64,000 nucleotides of DNA from Nitrospirillum viridazoti CBAmc (GCF_000730165.1 NZ_CP022110.1:2363501-2427500); one strand, 5' to 3'; numbered from the stretch's first letter, positions 52,018 to 62,690 are shown. Program-made: numbers and translations. The notes: generated by a model from the sequence alone, not told the origin.

Positions 52018-52848
52018 ATGACGCGCACCTATATCTCGATGGCCAAGACCGGCGGCCAGGGCAAGACGCTGGTGGCCCAGATGCTGGTCCTGCAGCACGA
52101 GCAGAAGGGCGCGCCCGTGAAGCTGGCCGCCGCCGACAGCGACACGCTGAACCAGCGGTCGAAGTTCGGCCGCCTGTTCGCCGGCGTGAAGGAACTGGGC
52201 ATCGGCGAGCAGCTGACCAACATCAAGACCTCGACCGATCCCAACCTGGCCATCAAATATTGGGATGAGTTCGGCCGCACCCTGCTGGAGGGCGGTTATG
52301 TGGTGGATGTGGGCGCCAACGTGGCCGCCGACCTGTTCGCCTGGGCCGAGGCGCGCAACGCCGGCGCCCTGCTGCGCCGCCGCAACAGCAACCCCATCGA
52401 CCTGATCGTCACCACGAAGGCCGAGGCCCAGGCCATCGAGGACGCCCGCGCCCTGATCCAGTACTCGTTCGACAAGAACGAATGGCTGCCTTTCGGCCGC
52501 CGCTTCGTGGTGCTGAACGAGGTCGCCGGCGGCTTCGGCCCGTACGAGAACGACCAGTCCTTCCGCCGCCTGAAGAGCTTCCAAAGCCAGGGCGTCGGCC
52601 TCATCACCATCAAGCGCTGCGAAAGCGATATCTGGAAGCTGCTGGAGAAGGAATTCATCTCCGTCCGCGATGCGCTGAAGATGACCGACGCCGACCTGGA
52701 AAAGCGCTACGGCATCGACGTGTGGACGGGCCACAGCGGCCTGACCGACCTGCGCGCCTGGGCGCAGGAGACGCTGACCGCGTTCGAGAAGGCCGGCCTG
52801 TTCCCAGCCACCGAGCGCGCGGACGCCGAAGCGGCCTCGGCCGAGTAA
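52018..52848 (+). CDS. ParA/MinD-like P-loop ATPase
   Basis: 276 residues. A deviant Walker A, MAKTGGQGKT (the K-x-GG-x-GKT signature of ParA/MinD/Soj), begins at residue 7. VVDVGANVAADLF fits a Walker A' or B strand, and LIVTTKAEAQAIEDARALI and RFVVLNEVAGGFG follow the family strand order. No DNA-binding domain or ParB partner is present, and no replication genes are nearby. It resembles mobilisation/partition ATPases used singly, so the target is unknown. ATG 52018 follows AGGAGA. Ends in a terminator before ftsE. Confidence 0.75.
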   Translation: MTRTYISMAKTGGQGKTLVAQMLVLQHEQKGAPVKLAAADSDTLNQRSKFGRLFAGVKELGIGEQLTNIKTSTDPNLAIKYWDEFGRTLLEGGYVVDVGANVAADLFAWAEARNAGALLRRRNSNPIDLIVTTKAEAQAIEDARALIQYSFDKNEWLPFGRRFVVLNEVAGGFGPYENDQSFRRLKSFQSQGVGLITIKRCESDIWKLLEKEFISVRDALKMTDADLEKRYGIDVWTGHSGLTDLRAWAQETLTAFEKAGLFPATERADAEAASAE

Positions 52849-52870
52849 GCGCCCCTCCCTTTCCTGGATC

Positions 52871-52910
52871 GGGCCCGGCCCCGCCCCTTAGCGGGCGGGC
52901 CGGGCCCTTT
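52871..52910 (+). terminator. Intrinsic terminator of the ParA-like gene
   Basis: GGGCCCGGCCC-CGCCC / GGGCG-GGCCGGGCCC stem of about 15 G+C pairs with a CTTAGC loop and TTT after it. It separates this gene from ftsE. Confidence 0.75.
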
Positions 52911-52933
52911 CCATTTCTAAGGATACCTCGCCC

Positions 52934-53671
52934 TTGGTCCGTTTCGAGAACGTCGGCCTGCGCTATGGCACCGGGCCCGAGGTGCTGCGCGACATCAGCT
53001 TCGAACTGGCGCCCGGGTCCTTCCATTTCCTGACCGGCCCCACCGGTGCCGGCAAGTCCAGCCTGCTGAAGCTGCTGTACCTGGCGGAGCGGCCGTCGCG
53101 CGGCCTGATCACCCTGCTGGGCCATCCCCTGTCCAAGACCCCGCGCAAGGCCCTGCCGGCCATCCGACGGGAAATCGGCGTGGTGTTCCAGGACTTCCGC
53201 CTGATGAACCACCTGACGGTGTTCGACAACGTGGCCCTGCCCCTGCGCCTGGCCGGCCAGGACGAGGCCCATGTGCAGGAAAGCGTGACGGAGCTGCTGT
53301 CCTGGGTGGGGCTGAAGGCCAAGCTGGACGAGCGGCCCCTGCGCCTGTCGGGCGGTCAGAAGCAGCTGGTGGCCATCGCCCGCGCCGTCGTCACCCGGCC
53401 CAAGCTGATCATCGCCGACGAGCCCACGGGCAACATCGACCGTGAGATGAGCCTGCGCATCATGCGGCTGTTCATCGAGCTGAACAAGCTGGGCACCACC
53501 TGCCTGGTGGCGACGCACGACATGGTGCTGGTCGACCGCCTGCAGAAGCCGGTAATGGAGCTGTATGAAGGCAAGCTGGCCGACTCCGGCTGGTGGATGG
53601 AGGGGGCGGCCAGCAACGCTGTCATCCCCGCCCAACCGCTGATGCCGGACGATCTCTCGCCGGACTTTTGA
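52934..53671 (+). CDS. ftsE: Cell-division ATP-binding protein FtsE (no adjacent ftsX)
   Basis: 245 residues. ABC ATPase with Walker A GPTGAGKSS, Q loop GVVFQDFRLMNHLTVFDNVALPLRLAG (typical of FtsE), signature LSGGQKQLVAIARAVV and Walker B KLIIADEPTGNID. With FtsX it normally controls peptidoglycan hydrolases at the septum. Start is TTG 52934, with AAGGA about 11 nt upstream and a conserved FtsE start at (M)VRFENVGLRYG. ftsX, which usually follows, is absent: the next gene is a desaturase. Confidence 0.9.
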   Translation: MVRFENVGLRYGTGPEVLRDISFELAPGSFHFLTGPTGAGKSSLLKLLYLAERPSRGLITLLGHPLSKTPRKALPAIRREIGVVFQDFRLMNHLTVFDNVALPLRLAGQDEAHVQESVTELLSWVGLKAKLDERPLRLSGGQKQLVAIARAVVTRPKLIIADEPTGNIDREMSLRIMRLFIELNKLGTTCLVATHDMVLVDRLQKPVMELYEGKLADSGWWMEGAASNAVIPAQPLMPDDLSPDF

Positions 53672-53862
53672 CCCAGCACAAATCGCCAGGACCGCCACCG
53701 GTGTTAAGCTCCCCTTTAGGGTTGCCCCTTTACCCTGGGGTCAGAGGAACAACGCCCCAAACGCGGAGTCGGCTTTAAGGCCGAATTCTGCTATCCAGAC
53801 GATATAGACATCATCCCCGCCCGGCCCCTTCGCCGCCGGCCCCTGACGGAGTGCACACGCCT

Positions 53863-55116
<1,254 letters not shown>

Positions 55117-55135
55117 GCCGCCATCGCTTCGCAAC

Positions 55136-55172
55136 GAGGCCGCCCTGTGGGGTTCCCGGGGCGGCCTTTTTG
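55136..55172 (+). terminator. Intrinsic terminator of the desaturase gene
   Basis: AGGCCGCCC / GGGCGGCCT 9-bp stem with a 15-nt loop, followed by T4-5. Confidence 0.75.
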
Positions 55173-55214
55173 CTGACTGCCAGAAGGGATGGTAGGAGGG
55201 TTGGCAACCCAAAT

Positions 55215-55229
55215 GTTCATGTTGTGTTC
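55215..55229 (+). promoter_or_regulatory. LexA (SOS) box of alphaproteobacterial type
   Basis: GTTC-ATGTTGT-GTTC: two direct GTTC repeats exactly 7 nt apart, the alphaproteobacterial LexA operator (GTTC-N7-GTTC). It lies 46 nt before the radical SAM gene start, in its promoter. Confidence 0.8.
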
Positions 55230-55274
55230 TTATTTTTCCGAGCGTAGGCTGCCCTCCGGGTAACGGAGGACGCC

Positions 55275-56378
55275 ATGGTCGACATCCTGGATGACCGCCC
55301 GCTGAAGGGCCGGGGCACCGTCTCCAATCGCGTGGGCCGGTTCGAGGCCCATGCCCGCATGCGCACCGACGACGGCTGGGCCCGGGCGGGCCATGACGGT
55401 TGGGACGAGGAGGCGGACCTTGAGGTGGCCGCCGCCACGCAAGTGCGCTTGGACACCTCGCGCAGCGTCATCAGCTACAACGACAGCCCGGACGTGAATT
55501 TCGACCGCTCCATCAACCCCTACCGGGGGTGTGAGCATGGCTGCGTCTATTGCTTCGCCCGGCCCAGCCACGCCTATCTGGGCCATTCGCCGGGCCTGGA
55601 CTTCGAGACCATCCTCTACGCCAAGCGCGACGCTCCGGCGCTGCTGGCCAAGGAGCTGCGGGCCAAGGGCTACACCCCCCAGCCTATCGCCCTGGGCGCC
55701 AACACCGACGCCTACCAGCCCATCGAGCGGACGGAGCGCATCACCCGTGGTGTGCTGGAGGTGCTGCGCGATTTCCGCCATCCGGTGGGCATCATCACCA
55801 AGTCGCCCCTGGTGCTGCGCGACCTGGACATCCTGGCGCCCATGGCGGCCGATGGGCTGGCGCGTGTCTCCATCTCCATCACCACCCTGGACCGTGACCT
55901 GGCCCGCAAGCTGGAGCCGCGGGCCGGCACGCCGCAGCGGCGCCTGGATGCCGTGCGCCAGCTGTCGCAGGCGGGCGTGCCCGTCAGCGTCCTGGCCTCC
56001 CCCATGATTCCGGCCCTGAACGACGCGGAGCTGGAGGGCATCCTGGCCGCCGCGAAGGAGGCGGGGGCCACCCAGGGCCATTACATCCTGCTGCGCCTGC
56101 CGCGGGAACTGGGCGACCTGATGGAGGAATGGCTGCGCCTGCATGTGCCCGACCGGGCCGACCATGTGCTGAGCCTGATCCGCCAGTGCCGGGACGGCGG
56201 CCGCAACCACGCCGAATTCGGCACCCGCATGCGGGGTACCGGCGTCTACGCCCAGTTGCTGACCGCTCGCTACAAGCTGGCGGTCAAGCGCCTGGGCCTG
56301 GACCAGCGGCGCTGGAGCATGCGGTGCGACCTGTTCCAGCCCCCGCCCCAAGCGGGGGACCAGCTGGCGCTGTTCTGA
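55275..56378 (+). CDS. PA0069-family radical SAM protein (SplB-like)
   Basis: 367 residues. The radical SAM motif is YRGCEHGCVYCFARPSH (CxxxCxxC), followed by ALGANTDAYQPIERTERITRGVLEVL, IITKSPLVLRDLDIL and ISITTLDRDLARKLEPRAGTPQRRL, all typical of the spore-photoproduct-lyase-related family called PA0069. These proteins resemble DNA-repair SplB but their substrate is not established. ATG 55275 has GGAGG upstream. The SOS box in its promoter supports a DNA-damage role. Ends in hairpins shared with the convergent TPR gene. Confidence 0.92.
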   Translation: MVDILDDRPLKGRGTVSNRVGRFEAHARMRTDDGWARAGHDGWDEEADLEVAAATQVRLDTSRSVISYNDSPDVNFDRSINPYRGCEHGCVYCFARPSHAYLGHSPGLDFETILYAKRDAPALLAKELRAKGYTPQPIALGANTDAYQPIERTERITRGVLEVLRDFRHPVGIITKSPLVLRDLDILAPMAADGLARVSISITTLDRDLARKLEPRAGTPQRRLDAVRQLSQAGVPVSVLASPMIPALNDAELEGILAAAKEAGATQGHYILLRLPRELGDLMEEWLRLHVPDRADHVLSLIRQCRDGGRNHAEFGTRMRGTGVYAQLLTARYKLAVKRLGLDQRRWSMRCDLFQPPPQAGDQLALF

Positions 56379-56392
56379 GGGCGCAAATGACA

Positions 56393-56453
56393 AAGGCCGG
56401 CCCCGCCAGGGACCGGCCTTCGCATTTCCAGGACCCGGCGCCACGCGCCGGGT
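56393..56453. terminator. Two hairpins between convergent genes
   Basis: AAGGCCGG-CCC..GGG-CCGGCCTT (56393-56420) and the perfect ACCCGGCGC-CAC-GCGCCGGGT (56433-56453). Short T-runs lie outside the first one, which probably stops transcription from both sides. Confidence 0.65.
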
Positions 56454-56462
56454 TCAGGAGGA

Positions 56463-57710
56463 TCAGAACGGGCTGATGCCAGCCTGGATCAGGTACAGGC
56501 GGGCGATGTCGGCGGTGCCGTCGGTGCCCTTGATGCTCTTCGTGGTCTCCACGGCCTTGGGCTTCTGGCCGGCGGCCAGGTAGGCCTGGACCAGACGCAG
56601 CTTCGCCTCTTCCGGATACTTCAGCTGGTCCTTCTTGATACCAGCCTGGATGACCTCGATGGCCTTGGCGGCGTTGCCCAGGGCCAGATACTGCGTGCCG
56701 ACCTTGACCAGCTGCTTGCCGTCCGGCTGGGCGGCCGCTTCCTTCTCGTCGTCCGGCAACTTGCGCTGATCGTCATCCACCTGCTTGCCGGCCATGTCGG
56801 CCAGGCGCTTCTCGCGGTCGCCCTGGGCCTTGCCCAAAATGCCGGCCTTGAAGCCCTTGTCCATGACGGCCTTGGCCTCGGTGCCCAGGCCGTCGCTCAT
56901 GGCCAGCTGGGCGAATTCCAGGTACGGGCCCGGATCCTTCACCAGGCCGGCGCCGATCTGCAGGCGCAGCACGTCGATCTGCAGGCGGTTGGAGTTGAAG
57001 CCGGGCAGCTTCTGCACGCCGCGGATCACGCTCTCCCAGCTTTCCTGATCCGGGTAGTTCACCAGGATCCGCTCCATCGCGTCGAGGAAGGCGGCCTTGT
57101 GGTCCATATTGTATTCAGCGCTGGCGACGGTCTGCAGCAGCGTCTTGGACGGCTTGCCGCCCTGGGCCTGGATCATGGCGCGCGCGGCCTTGGAGGCGTT
57201 GGCGTAGTCCTTCTGGTCCAGGTAAATCTGGATGGCCAGTTCCTTCAGGCGGTTATCAGTACCGCCGTCCTTGTAGTAGCGGTCGGAGGCGGCGGAGAAC
57301 TTGGCGTAGTTCTTCACGCTGAAGTAGGCTTCGGCGATCAGCTTGTCACGATTGACCTTGTCGGCGTCCGGCACCTGGCCAGTGGCCAGCGTCGCTTCCA
57401 GGGACTTGGCGAAGTTCGCCATGTCGCCAGCGCCGCTGTAGGCGGAGGCGCGCAAGGTCTCGATCGTGTAGGTCTCGTACGCCGACTTCTTGCTGGCCTT
57501 GTCGGCTTCCTCGAGCTTATCCAGCGCTTCCTTGTACTTCTTCGCCTTCAGCGCCTCTTGGGCGGCCTGCAGCGGCTTGCCGACTTCCGGGCTGAACTTC
57601 TTGGCGGCGTCGGCGGCGTGGGCCGGCGTGGGGGCGCTGATGACAACGGCGCCGCCCATGGTGAGCGCCGAGGCGAGCAGTGCGGCACGAAGGAAGTGCG
57701 TGGCGATCAT
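56463..57710 (-). CDS. Periplasmic TPR-repeat protein linked to the TonB cluster
   Basis: 415 residues. Signal peptide (FLRAALLASALTMGGAVVISAPTPAHAAD), then helix-turn-helix repeats of TPR type: GKPLQAAQEALKAKKYKEALDKLEEADKA, RDKLIAEAYFSVKNYAKFSAASDRYYKDG, KELAIQIYLDQKDYANASKAARAMIQ, and near the end VKVGTQYLALGNAAKAIEVIQAGIKK. It is the last gene of the tonB-exbB-exbD-exbD direction, 207 nt after exbD. Such TPR proteins may scaffold or modulate TonB function in the periplasm (inference). ATG 57710 follows AGGTAGAG; upstream frame extensions (to 57875) lack an SD. Confidence 0.8.
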   Translation of the reverse strand: MIATHFLRAALLASALTMGGAVVISAPTPAHAADAAKKFSPEVGKPLQAAQEALKAKKYKEALDKLEEADKASKKSAYETYTIETLRASAYSGAGDMANFAKSLEATLATGQVPDADKVNRDKLIAEAYFSVKNYAKFSAASDRYYKDGGTDNRLKELAIQIYLDQKDYANASKAARAMIQAQGGKPSKTLLQTVASAEYNMDHKAAFLDAMERILVNYPDQESWESVIRGVQKLPGFNSNRLQIDVLRLQIGAGLVKDPGPYLEFAQLAMSDGLGTEAKAVMDKGFKAGILGKAQGDREKRLADMAGKQVDDDQRKLPDDEKEAAAQPDGKQLVKVGTQYLALGNAAKAIEVIQAGIKKDQLKYPEEAKLRLVQAYLAAGQKPKAVETTKSIKGTDGTADIARLYLIQAGISPF

Positions 57711-57917
57711 TCCGAGGACTCTACCTGCTTTGTTGAAGGGCTGGACCGACGAGCGGCCCCTCATATCGGGAAATCTAAATCGGCAATTGGGGTGAAATAG
57801 GGACAAGCATCCCGAAAAGGGCCCGCGCCCCCAAAAGATCACGAGCCCCCGAAAACGGTTACGGCGGCCCCGCATCCCAAGACCAGCTCGGGTAACGAGG
57901 CCGCCGCATACACGGAC

Positions 57918-58340
57918 TTAGTCCATGAACTGTTCCGCACCCACCAGACCCAGCTTGGTCACGCCCAGGCGCTGGGCCGAGGCCATGACCATCGCCACGG
58001 TGTTATATTTGGCCAGCTTGTTCGGCCAAAGATGAACCTCGGGCTGCGGGTTCTTGAGCGCGGCGTCCTTCAGACGCAGCTCAAGGTTCTGGCGATCAAC
58101 GGTGGTTCCGTTCCACTGAATCGTGTTGTCGAAATCCACCATGATGTTGATCACCTCAGGCGGCGTTGTGTTGGTCTGCGGCGGGGTCGCCGACGGCATG
58201 TCCAACTTCACCGCATGGGTTTGGATCGGAATGGTGATGATCAGCATGATGATCAGCACCAACATCACGTCGATAAGCGGCGTGGTGTTGATGTCCATCA
58301 TGGCTTCGTCTTCACCACCTCCGCCAACGTTCATACCCAT
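57918..58340 (-). CDS. exbD: ExbD/TolR-family biopolymer transport protein, second copy
   Basis: 140 residues. Cytoplasmic MMDINTTPLIDVMLVLIIMLIITIP with the essential aspartate in the single transmembrane helix, and a periplasmic domain (VNIMVDFDNTIQWNGTTVDRQNLELRLKDAALKNPQPEVHLWPNKLAKYNTVAMVMASAQRLGVTKLGL). It forms the proton channel with ExbB. It lies 25 nt after the other exbD copy, so the pair may form hetero-oligomers. Confidence 0.93.
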   Translation of the reverse strand: MGMNVGGGGEDEAMMDINTTPLIDVMLVLIIMLIITIPIQTHAVKLDMPSATPPQTNTTPPEVINIMVDFDNTIQWNGTTVDRQNLELRLKDAALKNPQPEVHLWPNKLAKYNTVAMVMASAQRLGVTKLGLVGAEQFMD

Positions 58341-58365
58341 GGCTTAAACTCCTTCGGCGGAACCG

Positions 58366-58815
58366 TCAGTGCGCGACCGGGATCGCGCCCGCCGGCGGCT
58401 CGGTGATGAAACCGATCTTCACGATGCCGGCCCGCTGGGCCGCAACCACCACCCGGCCCACATATTCGTAGCGCGCGTTCTTGTCGCCACGGATGTGAAC
58501 TTCCGGCTGGGGCTGTTCCACGGCGCGCACCTTGAGCTTGTCAAGCAGGGTCGTGTAGTCCGGAATCTTGGTTTCGTTCCAGAAGATGTCGCCGTCCCGG
58601 TTTACCGCGATGACGATGTTTTCCGGCTTCGTCTTGGTAGGCTGATTACGTTCCTTCGGCAGATCCACCGGCACCGTGTGGGTGACGACGGGAACCGTGA
58701 TCAGGAAGATGATCAGCAACACCAGCATGATGTCGACGAGGGGGGTCGTATTGATCGCCGATACGACCTCGCCATCATCATCACCATCGCCGGCAGAACC
58801 GACGTTCATCCCCAT
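58366..58815 (-). CDS. exbD: ExbD/TolR-family biopolymer transport protein, first copy
   Basis: 149 residues. AINTTPLVDIMLVLLIIFLITVPVVTHTV holds the transmembrane aspartate, with the periplasmic domain PENIVIAVNRDGDIFWNETKIPDYTTLLDKLKVRAVEQPQPEVHIRGDKNARYEYVGRVVVAAQRAG. An acidic run (GDGDDDGEVV) precedes the helix, unlike the other copy. Starts 2 nt after exbB. Confidence 0.94.
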   Translation of the reverse strand: MGMNVGSAGDGDDDGEVVSAINTTPLVDIMLVLLIIFLITVPVVTHTVPVDLPKERNQPTKTKPENIVIAVNRDGDIFWNETKIPDYTTLLDKLKVRAVEQPQPEVHIRGDKNARYEYVGRVVVAAQRAGIVKIGFITEPPAGAIPVAH

Positions 58816-58817
58816 GT

Positions 58818-59747
58818 TTACGCGCTCCGAGCGGACTTGCCGGCGCCGAGGCGGCCACCGCTGACCAGCAGGGCGTGCAGGTCGGCGGAGAAGTTGCGGA
58901 CGCGGTCCATGGCGGTCTTGTTGCGGCTCAGCAGCCAGTTGTAACCCAGCACGGCGGGCACGGCGACGGCCAGACCGATGGCGGTCATGATCAGGGCTTC
59001 ACCGACGGGGCCGGCGACCTTGTCGATCGAGGCCTGACCGGCGATGCCGATGTTGGTCAGGGCGTGATAGATGCCCCACACCGTACCGAACAGACCGACG
59101 AACGGACCGGTCGAGCCGACGGTGGCGAGGAAGGCCAGGCCGCCCTTCATGCGGTTGCTGATGCTGTCGACCGAACGCTGCAGCTGCATGGTCACCCAGG
59201 TGTGCAGGTCGATCTGGTCGACCAGCGTGCCTTCGTGGTGCTCGGTGGCGCGCAGGCCGTCTTCGACCAGCATGCGGAACACGCTGTTCTTGCTCAGCTT
59301 GGCAGCGCCATCCGCCAGGGACGGGGCGGTCCAGAAGGACTTGTCGGCCTGGGCGGCGGAGCGCAGCAGCAGGGTCTGCTCGATCAGCTTGGTGACGATG
59401 ATGTACCAGGTGCCGGTCATCATGATGACCATGATCATCAGCACGCCGCGGGAAACGAAGTCACCACCGTTCCACAGGGCGTTGAGGCCGTAGGGGTTCT
59501 CGACGGTCGTGGTGGCGGCCGGCGGGGCGGCGACGTCGCTGGCACCGGTGTCGGCGGCGGGCGCGGCGGCCGGAGCGGCCTGATCAGCAGCCGGAGCCGG
59601 AGTGGCGGCGGCCGGGGCCGAGCTGTCGGTGGACGGGGTCGTGGTCTGGGCGACCGCGACCGAGGTGAAGGTACCGACGACCAGGGCCACCATGGCGAAA
59701 CGCACCATGGAACCGGCGGTCAGCTTGAAACGCTCCCTAATGCTCAT
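58818..59747 (-). CDS. exbB: ExbB/MotA-TolQ-family proton channel protein
   Basis: 309 residues. A signal-like first helix and a long Ala/Pro-rich periplasmic stretch (about 30-85) precede three transmembrane helices: GVLMIMVIMMTGTWYIIVTKLIEQ, GGLAFLATVGSTGPFVGLFGTVWGIYHALTNIG (the conserved TolQ/ExbB core) and GEALIMTAIGLAVAVPAVLGYNWL. It powers TonB with the ExbD pair. ATG 59747 has GGAA 6 nt upstream; the frame to 59795 is unnecessary. Confidence 0.94.
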   Translation of the reverse strand: MSIRERFKLTAGSMVRFAMVALVVGTFTSVAVAQTTTPSTDSSAPAAATPAPAADQAAPAAAPAADTGASDVAAPPAATTTVENPYGLNALWNGGDFVSRGVLMIMVIMMTGTWYIIVTKLIEQTLLLRSAAQADKSFWTAPSLADGAAKLSKNSVFRMLVEDGLRATEHHEGTLVDQIDLHTWVTMQLQRSVDSISNRMKGGLAFLATVGSTGPFVGLFGTVWGIYHALTNIGIAGQASIDKVAGPVGEALIMTAIGLAVAVPAVLGYNWLLSRNKTAMDRVRNFSADLHALLVSGGRLGAGKSARSA

Positions 59748-59828
59748 GACAATTCCAACACATTTGGGTTGAGGGGATGAGGAACCCTTGCGCATCCGCG
59801 TCTAAGAGGCCCCGGTTTTCTTGAACTG

Positions 59829-60491
<663 letters not shown>

Positions 60492-61115
60492 TTTCCTGCG
60501 GTCACATCACGAAGGAAGACACCGCATCGGAAAACGCCGCGGCGTATCCGAGCGGAAGTGATTCACGGGAGGCAGAACGGGGAGAATCCACGATGCCCGG
60601 GACCTGGGGTCCGCCTGGACATCGAAACGCAATCCTGGGGTCGACCAACACCGACCTTCCCACATCTGCCTCCAATTCATTTGCGAAGCAGTATCCGGCA
60701 CCCGTGGCGCACATCCGGTTATTTCATAACCTGATAAACACCAGCCCCAAGCACCACGGCCCGCTTTTCACGGACCTGAACACCGCTTGCGATCGTTGTC
60801 GACCTTCACAGTCGAGCCTTGTTGCGTTTTCGTATGCCCGATTTCTAAGACGCACGCAAGCGGCAGGTATGCAGGAAATGACTCTCTCGGTCACTGCCTG
60901 TCTTAAACCACCCGGGCTTCGTAATTTCATGCAACTTTCGCGGGGCACGATCGCCATTTTGCTGCATTGCAGCAGGGGCTTGGGGACTCTCCTCCGTTAA
61001 CCTGTGGGACTGTTTCTTTTCAGTCTTCTAAGGCACATTGTGAAAGCGGGCCGGGAACACCATGGGTTTCGCGGACGCGGCGATCCGCCCCATCTTGAAA
61101 AATTCTGAAAAAAAT
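60492..61115. other. Intergenic region between tonB and hemN
   Basis: 624 bp. It contains two inverted repeats: GGTTAT-TTC-ATAACC (60717-60731), a likely operator upstream of tonB, and TGCTGCA-T-TGCAGCA (60960-60974). The short frames here have poor starts and arginine-rich shadow composition; no gene is credited. Confidence 0.5.
60717..60731. promoter_or_regulatory. Palindromic operator candidate upstream of tonB
   Basis: GGTTAT-TTC-ATAACC is a perfect 6-3-6 dyad, extending with one mismatch to TCCGGTTAT-TTC-ATAACCTGA. It is about 230 nt before tonB. The regulator is unknown; it does not match the Fur, Irr or RirA consensus as I know them. Confidence 0.45.
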
Positions 61116-62522
61116 CTACACGGCATAGCTGTGCCGTCCCGATTCCGGATCGAAGTAAGCATCGAACAGAACCGCGACGCTGCGGACCAGGGGTCGAGCC
61201 TCCTCCCTCACCTCGACCCTAGTTTTATCACAGATTATCATATCATCGTCGGCAAGCGCGGCCAAGGCGCGGCGGGTCGCTGGGGTCAGGATCTCTTCCA
61301 AAGAACCACCGTGGCGGCGGCACGTATCGCTTAAGTCCACCGAAAAGCGGCACATCAACTGTTCGATGATGTCGGCGCGCAGTCTGTCGTCATCGCTAAG
61401 GGCCAAGCCCTTGGCCACCGCCCACCCCGTGCCGTCACCCGCCTCATGGGCTTCCCACGCCTTAAGGTAGGCAGGCACTTCCACCTTGTTCTGGATATAT
61501 CCCCCGCGCGTGCGCCCGATGGCAGAGGCGCCGAAGCCCAGCAGCGCCGTGGCCGTGTCGACGGTATAGCCTTGGAAATTGCGTTTCAGCCGGCCGGCAG
61601 CGTAGGCCGTGGCCATCACGTCGTCCTTGCGGGCGTAGTGGTCCAGGCCGATGGCGACATAGCCCGCAGCCTCCAGCGTCTCGGCCATGGCGGCCGCCTG
61701 CTCGGTCCGCTGGGTGGCGCCGGGCAGGGCGGCCGTCTCGATGCGGCCTTGGTGGGCCTTCAGTGACGGCATGTGGGCGTAGCCGAAGACGCTCAGCCGG
61801 TCCGGCGCCAGCTCCAGGGCCTGGGCCACGGATTGGACACAGCTATCCACCGTCTGGTGGGGCAGGCCATAGATCAGGTCCAGGTTGATCCCGCCGATGC
61901 CGGCCTGGCGCAGGCGGGCCACCGCCTCCGCCGTGGCGGCGTAGGGTTGGATGCGGTTGATGGCCCGCTGCACCCGGTCGTCAAAGCTTTGCACGCCCAG
62001 GCTGGCCCGGGTGACGCCGCCCTGCCCCAGGGCCGCCGCCATGGCGGGGGTCAGGGTGCGGGGGTCGATCTCCACCGCGATCTCCGCCGTGGCCGCCGGC
62101 CGGCCGAAGCGCTGGGCCAACCGGTCCATGAGCGACTGGAAGGCGTCGGGGGGCAGCAGGGTGGGCGTGCCGCCCCCAAAGTGGATGTGGGTGACGGGGG
62201 GCAAGCCGCCCCCCCCAGACAGCGTAGAGTCGCGGACCAGCGCGCCGGCCACGGCGTCGATCTCCGCCTCCAGCGCCGCCTGGTAGCGGCGGATGGGCGC
62301 CTCGTGGTTGACGACCGTGGTGTGACAGCCGCAGTACCAGCACATGCTGCGGCAGAAGGGGACGTGCAGGTAGAGCGACAGGGTGTCGGCCGCCGTCAGC
62401 TGCCCCAACCAGCGGCGGTAGTCGTCGGCCGTAACCGCCGCGCTGAACTGCGGTGAGGGCGGATAGCTAGTGTACCGGGGGACGCGCTGGTTGCGGTACT
62501 TGGCGACGAGATCGGGGCGCAT
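61116..62522 (-). CDS. hemN: Oxygen-independent coproporphyrinogen III oxidase
   Basis: 468 residues. Radical SAM decarboxylase of anaerobic heme synthesis. VPRYTSYPPSPQFS at the start, the cluster motif CRSMCWYCGCHT (CxxxCxxC plus the fourth conserved Cys), HFGGGTPTLL, SLGVQSFDDRVQRAINRIQ and GINLDLIYGLPHQT are all present. ATG 62522 fits the family start; the frame to 62561 adds an unsupported tail. An FNR-like site lies 66-79 nt upstream, fitting low-oxygen induction. Confidence 0.95.
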   Translation of the reverse strand: MRPDLVAKYRNQRVPRYTSYPPSPQFSAAVTADDYRRWLGQLTAADTLSLYLHVPFCRSMCWYCGCHTTVVNHEAPIRRYQAALEAEIDAVAGALVRDSTLSGGGGLPPVTHIHFGGGTPTLLPPDAFQSLMDRLAQRFGRPAATAEIAVEIDPRTLTPAMAAALGQGGVTRASLGVQSFDDRVQRAINRIQPYAATAEAVARLRQAGIGGINLDLIYGLPHQTVDSCVQSVAQALELAPDRLSVFGYAHMPSLKAHQGRIETAALPGATQRTEQAAAMAETLEAAGYVAIGLDHYARKDDVMATAYAAGRLKRNFQGYTVDTATALLGFGASAIGRTRGGYIQNKVEVPAYLKAWEAHEAGDGTGWAVAKGLALSDDDRLRADIIEQLMCRFSVDLSDTCRRHGGSLEEILTPATRRALAALADDDMIICDKTRVEVREEARPLVRSVAVLFDAYFDPESGRHSYAV

Positions 62523-62587
62523 GGGGACGGACCTGGCGGGACGATGGTGGGACGGACGCATGCTGCGCCCGATGCGTCGGTGGCAAA

Positions 62588-62601
62588 ATGATCTGCCTCA
62601 A
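62588..62601 (-). promoter_or_regulatory. FNR/Anr-like box of hemN
   Basis: On the minus strand TTGAG-GCAG-ATCAT, 8 of 10 matches to TTGAT-N4-ATCAA. Its centre is about 72 nt before the hemN start, leaving room for a -41.5-type promoter with a leader of about 30 nt. Confidence 0.5.
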
Positions 62602-62690
62602 CCTCTCCCTATTCCCGGAGGTCCAAAGCTTGCCCGCGAGGGGTGCGGTCGGCCATCATGGCGGCCACGCCCGTGCTTAAGCTGTGAACG

